64,000 bases of DNA from Verticillium longisporum (Eukaryota; Ascomycota; Sordariomycetes; Glomerellales; Plectosphaerellaceae). Both the position numbers and the translations under genes were made by a program. Of the stretch, positions 20,662 to 32,548 are shown in pieces. A model generated the notes under the pieces. The model saw only the letters and a program-made list of their open reading frames with translations, made no database searches and was not told where the DNA came from. Within the stretch, counting starts at the first letter, position 1; each line of letters begins with the position of its first letter. Location: the NCBI GenBank assembly GCA_019188255.1, contig JAETXT010000005.1:5766001-5830000 (forward strand), given 5' to 3'.

Positions 20662-20880
20662 ATATTAAAGAGTCTTATATAATAAGTAAAGGGATTAACT
20701 ATTAATCTCTTAGGGGTCTCTAGGAAGATAGAATAATCGATGCCCTTCTCTAAATCTTAGTCCGTTAACCTTTCTTATAACTATTCCCTTACTACGCTCG
20801 GTCCTCTCTTCTTGATTCCTACGATTAAATAATAGGCGATCCCCTATCGGTCTTATACCTCCCTCAGGTCCTGATACATA
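20662..20880. repeat. 219-bp dispersed repeat, copy 1
   Basis: Starts ATATTAAAGAGTC and ends GGTCCTGATACATA. It is almost the same as 41490-41708, same length, with differences that are nearly all transitions. On the minus strand it has a 62-codon open frame, so it may be a fragment of a coding repeat instead of a solo LTR. The matching limits are sharp on both sides. Confidence 0.8.
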
Positions 20881-22081
20881 GGCTAGTGGAGGATACATAT
20901 CAGCTGTCAGTACTCACATGACCGTGATTGATGATCAACAAAAAATCATCAACGTTCCAGTGTGTAAATTAGTTCGCCACAAGATGTTTCCACATCCATC
21001 ACAGAGGGTAATCGTACCGCCATCCTTGAACTTCTGGGGCTATGCGAGGAGTATGTATGTTTGAGGTTTCAGGTTCTCCAGCTAAGTGTTACAAAGCACT
21101 CTGCGGCAGGGCCTGCACCGAAAGTCTCGACCTGGTAATACATGAATGCGGCCCTAGCAGGGCGGGAAGGAGTGTCCGAACCAAGATTCTGGAACTGGCC
21201 GACTAAGGTAGGCAAATGCTCAGCAAGCTTGATTTTCTCAGTCTACCTTAGGCCACTGCTGAAAGATGACATGCTTATTAAGTAGAATGTCCATATGGCT
21301 CGAAGTAGTTCGGAGAATAGTACGAATACATAAGATTTGGAAGTCCAGTGGCAGATAAAATAAGTACCCGAGCAGGTGGTTGACAAAAAAAAGGCCCACC
21401 AAATGAGAGAGCACCCCAGTTTACCAGTAGATCAGCGCCAACCCATGCCTCGCTGTCACGTAGTAAGCCTACTGTAGAGCCTTTTAGTGGGCCATTTATT
21501 CTGTCGAGTGCTTGCCAAGATCAAGAGCACGAGTTGCGTATTGGCTTCGGTGTGGACTGTCGGTGAGGAGACTCGGTGTGAAGATCTAGAGCTCGGTCTG
21601 CGCCACAAACAATCCAGACCTGTGGCGGGTGATGTTGCATGGGGAAGGTGTCGGGAAATTAACAAGCTCTCGCATCTGCATTCACTCTCGGTACTCGAAT
21701 TCGGGACGCCTCTCCTTTCTTCCCCTCCGCTCATTGCTTTTTGCGACCATCAAAGAAAGCCTTTTCGTCGTCGTCTCGAAGCTGCAGACAACAGGACCTC
21801 TGTCCAGCCTCTTGTTGCCGCATGACGACCTTTGTTTACATAGGTATCTTGTTGATGACCCCGCCATCTGGACGCTAGGCAATCAACAAAGCAACGGCCC
21901 CCCTCTCCTTAGCTCCCGTCGCGGGCGAGCTTCGCTATCATCGACTATCGTGCGCTAAGACCCTCTCCCAAATCCGTGCATCTATGCTCCCGGAGTCGTT
22001 TGTAGCAGCCCTATATCGGTTCCTCTATTGCTGCAAGCCGATACGCATAGTGATAGGGCAGTGGCCAATATTGTATCCAAC
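20881..22081. other. Intergenic, return to normal composition
   Basis: The AT-rich island ends here at 20880 and base composition returns to normal. No gene or repeat was recognised. The last few hundred bases are the presumed promoter and 5' UTR of the LRR gene. Confidence 0.5.
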
Positions 22082-25000
22082 ATGGAGGAGAAGCCTGCGG
22101 CGGTCAACCGCCAAAGTGCGATCCCCCGCATGTCACGACTTCCAACGCCAAGGTCGACATCATCTTCCAACCTCCGACCAGCTGCTTCGAAAGAGAAGTT
22201 GAATCCCGTCCCGAAGCAGCGCCTTCGCCCAACAGCTTCTCGAGATCAATTGCCCCGAGCCTCGTCGATTCCTTCCAACAGACTCGAACCCCGCGAAGCC
22301 TTGGCCACGACGCCTCGCCCGAGACGTGACATCTCTGCCGCCAGACCACGAGCCACAGATTCAAGACCGAGCTTAGCTGCCTCGACCACACCGACTTACT
22401 CTCCCTCGCAGCCGCCTTCGAGCCACACCCCAACAGGCGATCCTCCCACGGACCCAGACCACTTCCTCTTCAAGAAACCGACAGCCCTCACTCGACGCCC
22501 CTCCGAAGCTCAAATGTCCACGCCGAGCGGTGCTACGAACCAGTCACCTGTCGATAGTGAACCGCCTGTCAATGACAGCAATGACAGCATGTCGTTCGGG
22601 ACCATCCGACCTAGGTCTTCGAAGCCAAGACCGTCTTTGTCCGAACGAACAATGGAGATCCTAGCGCAGCTCCCCTCTTCCCCAGCAATGAGCAAGAAAT
22701 CGACATCCTTCTTTGACCCGGACGGTACAAGGAGGTCTCGGTCACGGGCAGGAAGCAATGGATCGAGGCCAGGCTCGAGCTACACATCCGATGGATCGAT
22801 GCGTCCGCCCTCCCAGGCAAGAAGCCGCCCAGGTTCCAGCTCTGGTCCTGACGACGGAAGTGTCTCGAGCTTCAGGGCATCTACAAATACTTTTCGACAG
22901 CCTCTGAGCACAATTGAGGGTACGCCATCACAGCGCACGTCGGGTATTGCGTCGCTGAGGACGCCCTCTGTCAGAGGCGTCGCTCGCGCCACTCCAGCCC
23001 GCTCGACGAACTTCTCAGCCTCCACGATCGGACAATCCTTCGACAGAGGTTCGAGTCCAACCAAGCCAACCGGTATCGCAGCGCCGCCAAAGATTGGGGC
23101 CAAGACAATCGCGGCTCGGCCGCTGAAGCAGAGACAGTCGATTAACGGTCTCTTCAAGAAGCCTTCGCTGCCTGCGATGGACCGCACAGCCGCTGCACAG
23201 CCAGCTGCTCCCAAGTTTACACCGAAGCCGGCACCCAAGACGATACCGACACCATCGAGGCTCACAAAGCCAACTCGAGCGATACCAAAGCCAGGAGCAA
23301 TTGGAGCTCCATCGGAAGCCATTGAGAAGCCGGATATGGAGGCCAGTCGAAAATCGTCCACCGCGCTTCGCGAGCAGATTGCACAGGCTAAAGCTGCAAA
23401 GCGCGCTGCGGCGAAGAAGGCTCCCGATCTGGACCTGGTCCCAGACTCGTTGGCTGTGACAGATGATCCAAAGTCCTTCCCGCTCAAATCCCCGATTGTG
23501 CCAGCCGACAACAGCTTCGATTTCGGGATCGCCGTAACGCATGACCCGTTCAATACACAGAGAACACAGAGCGCGAAGAACAAGATTGTGCAACAGCGTC
23601 TTGGTGATGCGCGGAGCTCTGGCAGGCTTAACATCGCGGCCATGGGACTGAGTGTCATGCCTGTCGAAGTACTGAAAATGTATGATGCTGAGATGATGGG
23701 GACCAACGACGGAAGCTGGGCTGAGAGCGTCGATCTGACGAGGCTGATTGCTGCCGACAACGAGATGGAGCTCATCGACGACAGCATCTTCCCAGACGTG
23801 ACTGCCGACGACCTAGCAGCTGATGAGGACGGGAATGGGAACGTCTTTGGCGGACTGGACACAATCGACCTGCACGGAAATCTGTTGATCTCTCTTCCTG
23901 TCGGACTCAGGCAGCTTCGCCTCCTGACGTCTCTGAATCTGGTATGCCGAGTCTGAGATTTTGATTGGCATGAAGACTAACGAGTGCAGACCAACAATCG
24001 ATTGGCAAACAACTGTTTCGAGGTCATTTCTCAGCTCACCTCACTGCGCGACCTCAAGCTCGCAAATAACCTTCTATACGGCCCATTGGACCCCTCAGTC
24101 TCCAACCTACAAAATTTGGAGATCTTTGATATTCACGGCAACAACGTTTCGACTCTTCCTACCAATTTCGGGAATCTTGAACGGCTACGTATTCTCAACC
24201 TTGCCGAAAACAGCTTTGAATTGCTTCCATTTGGCATTCTGTCCCAGATGCCCCTGACAGAACTCAACCTGAAGAAGAACAAGCTCGTAAAGACACTCAT
24301 TGAAGACGACGTGGAGGCTCTCCCGAAGTTGCAATCAATCGACATCTCCTGCAACCAGATTACGCATATCGTTGCCCCTGGCACAACGGTCAGCCTGCCG
24401 GCGCTGTACCAGCTCAGCGCGTCTATGAACCGCCTGAAAGCTCTGCCTGACGTCAGCTCTTGGAGTAGTCTTCTGACGCTGACCGCGGACGAGAACAGTA
24501 TCTCGGAGTTTCCGGAAGGCTTCTTCAGTCTGGAGAAGTTGCGACATGTTGATTTCTCTGCTAATGATATTCGCATCATTCCGCCGGAGATCGCCAGGAT
24601 GGACAATCTCGCAATGATCCGCCTAAGTGGCAACCCGTTGCGTGACAAAAAGTTCATCTCGGCCACGACAGAGGAGTTGAAAGATGCCTTGGCAGCGAGG
24701 CTGGAACCGCCGCCTCCTTACGACGACGTCACGAGCACCGCGCACACTATCGCGGCTGCGATAGCCGACGATGCCAAAGCACCCGAACCTCCAACGAAAG
24801 AAGTCGCACCTGAAGAGGGTGAGCATGACAGTCGATCCGATATGGATGACTTCGCTACTCCCCCGACATCGGCGCCGCACTCGCCTGCTCGATCGAGGTC
24901 GCACACCCTATCGAGCCAAACCTGGCCCATTAAGAATGGCGGACTGCTGGACCGCTCCGGAACACAGTCTTCGTCGCTTCACCCTGTCGTTTGTTCCAAA

Positions 25001-25633
25001 ATTGCCGCTGCTACCCGGGTCACGGAAATCCAGCTCCATCACAACCTTTTCGCCACGTTTCCTGAATCTCTTACGTTCTTCGCCAACACCTTGACGGCGC
25101 TGTCTTTGGCTCACAACAAGCTTGTCGGCGAGACGTACTTGCCAGAGGAGCTAGAGCTACCTGCTCTCCGGGAGCTCAATCTGATGAACAACCATATCAC
25201 GAGCCTGACCCCGCTGACGGTCAATCTCCGATCGCCACAGCTCGAGAAAGTTGATGTCTCGCTCAACCGTATCACAGCGCTGCCGACTGATCTGCGTATC
25301 GTGTTCCCGCGGCTGTCGGTCATGCTTATTGCCAACAACCACCTCATCGAGCTCGACCCTGAGAGCATACGGGGTCTGCAGGTCGTGGACGCTAACAATA
25401 ACGATATCGCACACTTGAACCCCAAGATCGGCTTGCTTGGCGGAAACGGCGGCCTGCGTCAGCTTGACGTATCAGGGAATCGCTTCCGTGTCCCGAGATT
25501 CAGCGTGCTCGAGCGTGGAACAGATGCAACACTAAGGTGGTTGCGGGGTCGTGTGCCTGTTGCCGAGATGGCCAGCTGGAAAGAAGGACAAGGAGAGGGT
25601 GGGCAGGGCGATTCTGACGACGACGTCGACTGA
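22082..25633 (+). CDS. Leucine-rich repeat protein, LRRC40-like
   Basis: Two exons, 22082-23941 and 23990-25633, joined by a 48-bp intron (gtatgc ... gactaac ... gcag) that lies inside an LRR; 1167 residues. I chose MEEKPAAVNRQS as start; an in-frame ATG at 22028 would add 18 residues. Residues 1 to about 480 are disordered, rich in Ser, Pro, Arg and Thr. The rest holds two LRR arrays: about 590-860 (ITSLNL-type units such as LRILNLAENSFELLPFG) and about 980-1150, separated by a low-complexity linker with acidic and proline stretches. The second array plus its C-terminus resembles LRRC40-type proteins. A protein-interaction scaffold in the cytoplasm is likely; no enzyme domain or membrane segment is seen. 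The acidic end (SDDDVD) closes the protein. Confidence 0.9.
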
Positions 25634-26270
25634 GTTTGAGGCATTAGCTTTGCGGGGCCATTGGGCGTTACCTTTGAGATTGGGAATATAGGGTGAGACT
25701 GCTTATTGGCATGTTGCTTGGCTTTGGCGAAGATACCACATTTGTTATTGTATAATGCGCCGGACAAAAAGGAAAAATAGTAATTCCAGGCGTCGTGGCG
25801 TCGCCACAAGACCTTGGTCGTATTTCGGTGCGAACTTTCAGGTGCGTTCAGGCTCCAGATGCCAGGCTCGCAGCATCGAGTGAGTATGATACTGTGTGGG
25901 ACGAGACAAAAGCTCTCGTCGGGCCATGGGATTGGTGACCTTTTGAGGCCTGTTGAATGCGCACCTTGTAGCACCCAGCCAGATCCCTGGGCCTCAGGAT
26001 CAAGGTCTATCGATCATGGCAAGGTTGAGACTCAAGCTTTGCAGGCCGAAATGGACAAATGGGCACATTGGATAGACCCATGTGACCAAAAGGTTGCCAG
26101 CTATTTAAGAGTCAAATTCTGTCACTCTACCTGCAATCGTTTGTTTTTCTGGTCGTCGAGCCTAACAAAAGACTATAACTCATTACCTCATCTGCATCAC
26201 CTGAGGAGACATCGACCTGGCCCGTCCTAGCTATCACGGCCCAAGACAAGTATACACTTGAGAAAGAGCC
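25634..26270. other. Intergenic
   Basis: 3' region of the LRR gene and presumed promoter of the small membrane protein. No distinct element recognised. Confidence 0.5.
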
Positions 26271-26813
26271 ATGGTGCCTATCCGCATCAGCTACATCCCG
26301 TTCTCGACTAAAGGCGGGTCCACGGACGGCCACACGAGCAAGCCTGCGATCATCTTCCAGGCGGTATATCCAAGCCTAATCGTCTACTTCGCTGCCGGCC
26401 TTCTGATAGGGGTCATTTGTCAGCCACTTAGACAACCTAAATGGTTCACACGAGATCGCCAAAAAAACTCAGGTCCTGTGCGGGATGTGCTCTGGGCGTG
26501 CGCACTCATCACCACGTGGCCTGTCCTTCTTCCCGTGCTCGCCATCATCAGGAGCATCAACAAGAGGCGGATTGGGTTGAAGAAGGCGGCAAGGAGGAAG
26601 AGACACGAGACGATGTCGGAGGAGGGTGCAACAGGCGTGACAGAATTGGTGGTTGCAGTACCTGCTTTGCCTCCTGCAGGGAAGAGCGAACGCGCAAGGA
26701 CGCGGTTCGAGCAAGATCTCGAATTTGAGGCCTTGCCTCTGACGCCGACGAGACTGGCGAGGACGAGAGGTCGAGAAGTCGCGGGTAATGCGAGACAAAT
26801 ACGGTCTACGTAA
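26271..26813 (+). CDS. Hypothetical small membrane protein, two TM segments
   Basis: A 180-residue single-exon frame with a good start context (gccATGg). Two hydrophobic stretches look like membrane helices: about residues 27-50 (AIIFQAVYPSLIVYFAAGLL) and about 73-92 (VLWACALITTWPVLLPVLAI). Between them lies a short charged loop, and after the second comes a strongly basic segment (NKRRIGLKKAARRKRH) followed by an acidic and Thr-rich tail. I do not recognise the family. The positive-inside pattern after helix two suggests a cytosolic tail. It could also be a longer spliced gene of which this is the main exon. Confidence 0.55.
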   Translation: MVPIRISYIPFSTKGGSTDGHTSKPAIIFQAVYPSLIVYFAAGLLIGVICQPLRQPKWFTRDRQKNSGPVRDVLWACALITTWPVLLPVLAIIRSINKRRIGLKKAARRKRHETMSEEGATGVTELVVAVPALPPAGKSERARTRFEQDLEFEALPLTPTRLARTRGREVAGNARQIRST

Positions 26814-26951
26814 AGGATTGTCGATATTGCATTTTCCGTCTATCAAGATCGGAAGATTCATTGAATCTTCCGTCCTTAGAATCTTGCCACAAATTTCCAA
26901 GCTTCTCTTCTAATTCGATACCAGGGACTCGATATCCATGTCAGCACTTCG

Positions 26952-28035
26952 CTAAAAGCCCAGTGAACGCAGCATGGGCTTATCGTCGAAGCGGTACATG
27001 TACACCGCGCCAACCCCGTCATTTGCGTGATGTTCGTATGCATTCCAGGCGGGGATGCAGAAGGTGTCTCCTCTCTTCCAGTTGAAGCGCTGGCCGTTAA
27101 TGATGCTGTGACCCAAGCCTTCGACGACATGGTACACTGAAGACGCCTACTCTTGAACTATGGGAGACTTTGATCCAGCATTCAGGCGCGCAGCTGAGCC
27201 ACCGAGGATTTTGCTCACGAGCCATGGATCAGTACGTTCTGCGAGGGTGTGTGGAGAGGTCAGGAAGTGCGCTCTCACCCTCTGTGCCGTCTTCGTGCAA
27301 GTAGCTGCGCGTGGCATACGCTCCGGGCTCAGCATCAAGAGCATCTTGCATGTGGTGCCACGGGAACACGATCGGGGACTCGTACATGTCGACGTCCTCG
27401 GCGGGGTAGCGCGGCGAAGAATAATGCTCAACAAAGTGAACCGGGAAGTGGGTGAAGCTTGGGAGGTCAAGACTGTCGAGCCAAATCATGGGCCCCGAAC
27501 CATCTTTGCCATGGTCGTGCCAGTTCCAGGTGGGAGTAAGAAGCACGTCGCCCCTGTTCATCTGGATGCGGCGGCCGTGGACGGCGGTGAACCCGCCGTT
27601 GCCTTCGATGATGAACCTCATGGCAAAGGCCGTATGACGATGGGCAGGCGCCGTCTCATTTGGCACGACGAGCTGCAGGCCAGCGTAAATGGTATCGGTA
27701 GTGAACGGAGCATCTGCGCCATCTTAGTCAATGGCGCCGATCCACGATTTACCTGCGTCACGGGCCTCTGCTTGGGTTCACAAGCACAAGAACTCTGCGC
27801 TCGACCTGCTTCTCAGTGACAGCTTCACCGGCCTCCAGGAGGGAAGGGCGAATCTTGGAATACTCCCAAACATGAGCCGTGCATCGAGGATTGGGCAGCG
27901 GAGGGTTTAGTCTGGTCATTTGAAGCCATAATGGCTTCGTGTGGTTGCTTTCAGGGCTCGTAGAATAGCGTCAGTGCGCTGATCGAGCCCAGCAGGTTTT
28001 GTGGTGGTCAGCGTCTCGGTTGTGGTGGTCGCCAT
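26952..28035 (-). pseudogene. Gentisate 1,2-dioxygenase-like bicupin, decayed
   Basis: Homology runs from MATTTTETLTTTKPAGLD at 28035 to the end at 26952, and two introns can be placed (about 27712-27748 and 27239-27278, 40 bp). Both cupin domains are recognisable: APAHRHTAFAMRFIIEG with HDHGKDG in the first, VYHVVEGLGHSI and KRGDTFCIPAWNAYEHH in the second. The family opens the ring of gentisate with Fe(II), or related salicylate-type substrates. Lesions: a frame break near 27950 (after LRALK), another near 27775 (after LVLVNP), and an in-frame TAG at 27147-27149 between PIVQE and ASSVYHV. The stop is not a homopolymer error, so real loss of function is likely, though reads should confirm. 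It is divergent from the carotenoid-oxygenase relic. Confidence 0.85.
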
Positions 28036-28610
28036 TGTGTCAGTTGATTTCGCGATAGGATATTTTTCACTGCTGTCGATTTTTCTTCTTTTTCTCTTAC
28101 TTTGCCAAAATTCTGGTAAGATCAAGGTCAGTCAATCAGTATTAATGTTAATCATTCCAAACTCGACGTCGTGCGAGCACCCCAAACATGAAGATACACC
28201 CATGACATGAATTGTGCGGGGAGATAACGAACATCTCCGCCACCAAGCCGGATTAGGTTAAATGCTGCTCTTCAATGATCATCCCATCACCATCTCTATC
28301 TTCCTTAACTCCCCCTGAACCCCATCTAGGTTCGACAAGCAAAAAAAACCTTCATCCGCAATTTACCCTAAACCAAATCCTAGCTCAAGTACACGACCAC
28401 GACCGCCATGTCAGAAATCCCAAGTCCCACAAAGGAGGTCTCCCAGGGGTCCACCAGTCGAAAGCGGAAGAGAATACCAACAACATACAGCGCGTACAGG
28501 TCTCGCAAGTCCAGAGCAAGTCCACTTAAGGGCCTTACGGGAGTCTCCCAGGCTCTCTGATTGGTGTCGAGGGCTTCAAACTTTGCTTTTCCTAATATTG
28601 ATTTAGTGCG
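28036..28610. other. Divergent intergenic region
   Basis: Lies between the starts of two decayed genes transcribed away from each other. A 50-codon frame at 28408-28560 rich in Lys and Arg (SRKRKR) is present but has no recognisable family; it may be noise. Confidence 0.4.
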
Positions 28611-29479
28611 ATGGCCAACGGCCAGCCCGTTCACATGGATGTCAGCGATATTACGAAGCCCGTGATGGAGATGATTGAGTACGAGCCGGATACACCAATC
28701 CAATTCTTCATCCTCGAGCTCACTGGCAAATAGTCAGTGTCGTGATTGGCATCTTCTCCAGAAAGTCCCTAACAAAACTCAGCATCGCCACCTATGCCCA
28801 CAAGGACGACTTCATGTTCTTTAACTCAGTCAATGCCTACGATTATGTAGACTCAGGCACAGGAGGCGTTAACGTTCATGTCGACCTATGTATCTACGAG
28901 GTCAACGTCGTTCCCTACAGGGCATACAACCTGAGCAACGTCGTCGACCAGACAAGGCCGTATCAGGATGGCACCCTGACGCGCTACGAAATCGCCGGCG
29001 TGGTTACGGCCGACATAATCAAATTGGGGGTCTAAATGTGGCAGCGGCGATCCCTGGTGTGGCCTTAGAGCTTCCTCGCATCGCCAAGAGCGCATCCATG
29101 GATCCGAATCACCGCTGCGTTTACTGCACGGCCGGCAATGGCGGCGCGTCGCCTGGAACTGCTGTCCCTGTTGGCAGACTCGGTAATGGTCTGAAGCTGG
29201 TACAGGCTGCTTTCTTTGGGAGTCTCGCCAAGTATGATTGGAAGACGGGCACGTTCAAGAGGTGGCAACCTCAAGACGGTGAGAGCTGTCCGTGTGAGCC
29301 AGTTTTTGTGCAGCGCCCCTCGGCGACAGAGGAGGATGACGGCGTTGTCCTGACCATCGCACAGCATCCTCGTGGCACTCGACGTAAAGAGCTTTGAGGA
29401 GGTGGCGAGGGCCAGGTTGCCTCAGGTGTATGCGCTTGGGCCCCATGGTTCGTTTGTCAAGGGGGCCTTTGGAGCATGA
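28611..29479 (+). pseudogene. Carotenoid-oxygenase (RPE65/lignostilbene dioxygenase family) relic
   Basis: Only the C-terminal half of a carotenoid-cleavage-oxygenase is present. Exon 28611-28732 joins 28783 across a good intron (gtcagt ... ctaacaaaactcag), reading ELTGKYIATY then FNSVNAYDYVD. Further conserved parts are PYQDGTLTRYEI, PGVALELPRIAKSAS, LVQAAFFGSLAKYDW and ALGPHGSF; the last includes the position of the fourth iron-binding His. Frame breaks: a missing G in a G-run near 29028, and a small deletion near 29360 after DDGVVLTI. The normal N-terminal half with the other His ligands is missing; upstream sequence has stops. These enzymes split C=C bonds in carotenoids or stilbenes with Fe(II) and O2. 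The relic is inactive as read. Confidence 0.85.
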
Positions 29480-30633
29480 TGTTGGAGCGAGAACCCATGG
29501 CATGCTACGTGCTGCCTAGGAGGATCAGCAAGATGAAATACAGGACAAAAAAAAATCTGAATCTGTCAAGTCTAGCATTGGAACCGGGCAATACCCAAAA
29601 AGACATTCTTGGAATCGGGTCATCAGATTTGGGATCGCGCCCCTGCAATGCACCGCCAGCAAAGACCTCTCATTGCGCCCCCGAAAGGGAAATGCAGTGA
29701 ACATCACTGCCTATTATTGGCTCTATGATGTCTGTGGCTGACGAGCTTGCATCTGGGACCAAGGTGCATCTTGGTTTGTGGATTCCTGCCAATGACATAC
29801 GCCAATACTGTCTGCGCCGCAGCGTTGCATCAAGTCCGAAAGCTGTGCTCGTCTGGGCAGGAACAGCGACTTCAGGGTTCTGAAGCTGTGCATGGACTCC
29901 AATCGAGGACCATGGGTCTATTCGACAAGGACGGCATGTCACGCCAAGTCCGGAAGGCAGCTCAGCAGCTTGGTTTAAGTTTATGTTTGTTGGTTCGCAG
30001 GGTAACAGGTCAATCCTTCCATGGATGGTGGCGTCGGCGAAGATGAACGCTTAACAAGCTTTTGGTCATGCGAGCTGCCAAGAATAGAGGGATGCATGGC
30101 TTGCAGCGGCTAGATCGATTGATCCTGTGGCATAGCCACCACTTGAAGTGACAAGCTTCAGGGGCTCAGGGGTGTTCCTCAGCCCTGACTGATTGGGGAG
30201 GAGGGCACGCGCGAGCCGACAGGGGCCAGTCCCCGAACGCGGTGCAGCAGATCCTGATTAACGTTCTCAGCTTCGCTAATGGAATGGTACGCTCGTTCCT
30301 TGCTCAGCCTTCTCTGAATCCTTTGTACAATCCTCCGAATATCTTTGCCTCGCAATCATCGTCAATCGTTGCAATGCTGACCGCAGTGCGTGTCCAAGAA
30401 TATCGTCGAGCAGACTCGCGTCCATGGATTGACGAAACCCGGCCAAAGGATCGGAAGATCTGTGACAACAATGACTTTGCGAAGGAATAATCAAGTATAA
30501 AGATGGCTTCATGATCTTCCAAAGTTCTGACCGTTCATCATCAACAACAGCAACTCAAAAGCAACAGCCTCATCAGCCTCAACTACTTCATTTACCGTTT
30601 TTCTCTCTTCAATCTTACCAGAAACCTTCCAAC
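29480..30633. other. Intergenic, NLP promoter at its right end
   Basis: No gene recognised. The right end contains a TATA-like element and the presumed 5' UTR of the NLP gene. Confidence 0.5.
30496..30502 (+). promoter_or_regulatory. Probable TATA box of the NLP gene
   Basis: TATAAAG lies 138 bases upstream of the NLP start codon in an AT-poor context; spacing fits a fungal core promoter. Confidence 0.4.
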
Positions 30634-31467
30634 ATGCTTTTCAGTGTCGGACTTCTCGCCCTCGCGGCCCTGCCTTCGTCTTTCGGAGCTGTCATTCAGG
30701 CGCGCCAGGACGACCCCGAGAACCCTCCCCGTGATCCCCAGCCTCCACCTCCCGGCCCCAGGATCGGTCGGGCACCCGAGCTCGGCAAGCGATTTCAGCC
30801 TGTTCTCGACTATGACACGGACAGCTACTACAATGTACCGGCAATCGGCCCTAACGGCTACTTCGCCATTGGCATGTTCCCCTTCGAGTGGCCGCCCCAA
30901 GCGGGCTGCCGCAACGAAGAGATGCTGGACCGAGGCAATGTCTACTCCCGCCAGCGCTGCAACAACGGCTATTGCGTCATTTTCTACGCCTACTACTTCC
31001 AGAAGGATACGGCGACGCCCATTGACGGGCACCGCCACGACTGGGAGCACATTGCCGTGTGGGTGCGCCAGAGCGACAGCTTCGTCACGCACGTTGCCGT
31101 CAGCCAGCACAAGGGCTACGACATCCGTGAGAACTCTCAGGTCACCTGGACTGCGGCGGAGAATGGCAAGCCGGCGATCGTCTACCACAAGGACAGCATT
31201 CTGACACATTGCTTCCGGTTCGGCAATGCTGCCGACGCCGGTGGTCCCGGGCCGGAGAACCACCGGAACCAGTGGATCACGGGCCCGCTTCTGGGGTACT
31301 TTGGCTGGGAAACCGTCGAGCAGAGGGACAGGATGCTGACGCACAACTGGGAGGCTGGCTCTATCGCCATCAGGAATGAGAACTTTGCCGAGAACATTCG
31401 CAAGGCTAGGCCTGCTGGACTGGTCTTTGATGAGAACATTGACGACGAGGGCACCAACAACATCTGA
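30634..31467 (+). CDS. NPP1/NLP family secreted protein (necrosis-inducing-like)
   Basis: A 277-residue single-exon protein. Residues 1-18 are a signal peptide (start MLFSVGLLALAAL). A Pro-rich segment follows (about 28-43), then the NPP1 domain (about 50-265). The diagnostic heptapeptide region GHRHDWEH is intact at residues 132-139, and the mature part contains four cysteines (about 92, 109, 114 and one near 192) that could form disulfides. The family consists of secreted proteins from microbes, many of which bind plant sphingolipids and damage dicot plasma membranes, though many members are non-cytolytic; sequence alone cannot tell which this is. The subtype was not assigned. The frame is unbroken. 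It stands alone between intergenic regions, next to the two decayed dioxygenase genes. Confidence 0.93.
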   Translation: MLFSVGLLALAALPSSFGAVIQARQDDPENPPRDPQPPPPGPRIGRAPELGKRFQPVLDYDTDSYYNVPAIGPNGYFAIGMFPFEWPPQAGCRNEEMLDRGNVYSRQRCNNGYCVIFYAYYFQKDTATPIDGHRHDWEHIAVWVRQSDSFVTHVAVSQHKGYDIRENSQVTWTAAENGKPAIVYHKDSILTHCFRFGNAADAGGPGPENHRNQWITGPLLGYFGWETVEQRDRMLTHNWEAGSIAIRNENFAENIRKARPAGLVFDENIDDEGTNNI

Positions 31468-32548
31468 GAATATTCTTTTTCTCAGATAGTTTTCCGGTGC
31501 TTAAGATATGGAGTGTGTTCATTTGGTTGAGATCATCAGATGGGGGGCGTGTCCGCGGGGGAGTTGTCACTTGAATCCTTTTACTTAGCCTTGCTTGCGA
31601 TCGAAATGAAATACTTTTACTCCTATCGCCATATTTTCCTTTAATACTGACAAGTAAGCCCCCCGTACGAATATAGCCGTGTCGCCGTGCAAGTCAGAGC
31701 TGGAGCACAAATGTGTTGACAGAGAGGTGAGTTCTCTTGGGACGGGAATCCATCCGCCAAGGGGCTCGTTTTCGCGACGGATGCGTTCATCCGCTCACAG
31801 GGGCGCCGTCCAAATCAAGCGAGGCAAGTTTGAGTGTTCCAGGAGCCAGAAATAGGAGTAAAATGGAGGCATATCAATAGACTACTCAACCTACAGTCCC
31901 TCAACCATCATGCTATGGTCTGATACTACCAGTACATTCGACCTGACTAAGCGACGTACGTCAAAGGGGGCAATGGCAATGCGGCAGCAGTCGTGCCTGA
32001 AAGTTACTGTTTACAATTCCGGCGTCGGCATCCGGTACCGCTGTCCAACTCCGTTATTTTCGATAGCTTATGCGTCCATTCCATCAATCTGGGATCTTGG
32101 GCGTTAAACTGCTCCATCCAGGGTCAAAGGTTCACCGTCTTAGGTTATGCCACTTAGCCTTCTGGAACCCCGGGTAGGGGAAGCGCTGAGTAGACCGAAT
32201 ACGATTTAGGGATAAAATGGCAGCAAGCGACCCCAGAAAGAATGAGTATGCCTTTGTGGTGATGCTGTTCATTCAGTCCTAATGGCAGGCCTGTGATCTT
32301 CCAAAGTGGTCACTGTGATCCATTCTTCCTTGCTGTACTTACCATGTTGCAATGGTGCTAACAGGGCCCAGAGCTGTCACGTCACTCACCGCCAACCAGA
32401 CACGGCCGCCAGCTTCAGTGGCGATAAGGAACGCTTCGTCCGACGCGCAAATTTCTGTCAACCCCACTGTGTTACTTCCCCCCCCCCCCCGATCACCTTC
32501 AGCTCTCAGCCGAAACATCGCTCCCTGGCGAAACCGCAAGGCACCCAG
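31468..32548. other. Intergenic
   Basis: No gene recognised. A ten-base C-run at about 32481-32490 lies 60 bases before the MFS start codon, in its presumed 5' UTR. Confidence 0.5.

Noticed and set aside
19991..20880. Idea that this relic belongs to a giant mobile element (for example a tyrosine-recombinase captain gene)
   Set aside because: No recognisable recombinase motif survives; RIP makes the reading too uncertain.
23049..23062. GGTTCGAGTCCAACC, like a tRNA B box
   Set aside because: It lies inside the LRR coding frame and has no A box or acceptor stem around it.
22780..23862. Long antisense frame opposite the LRR gene
   Set aside because: It mirrors the low-complexity Ser/Pro region, has no homology and no intron logic, and the sense gene is well supported.
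28611..29479. Reading the carotenoid-oxygenase region as an intact gene
   Set aside because: One intron fits well, but the frame breaks near 29028 and 29360 and the N-terminal half is missing.
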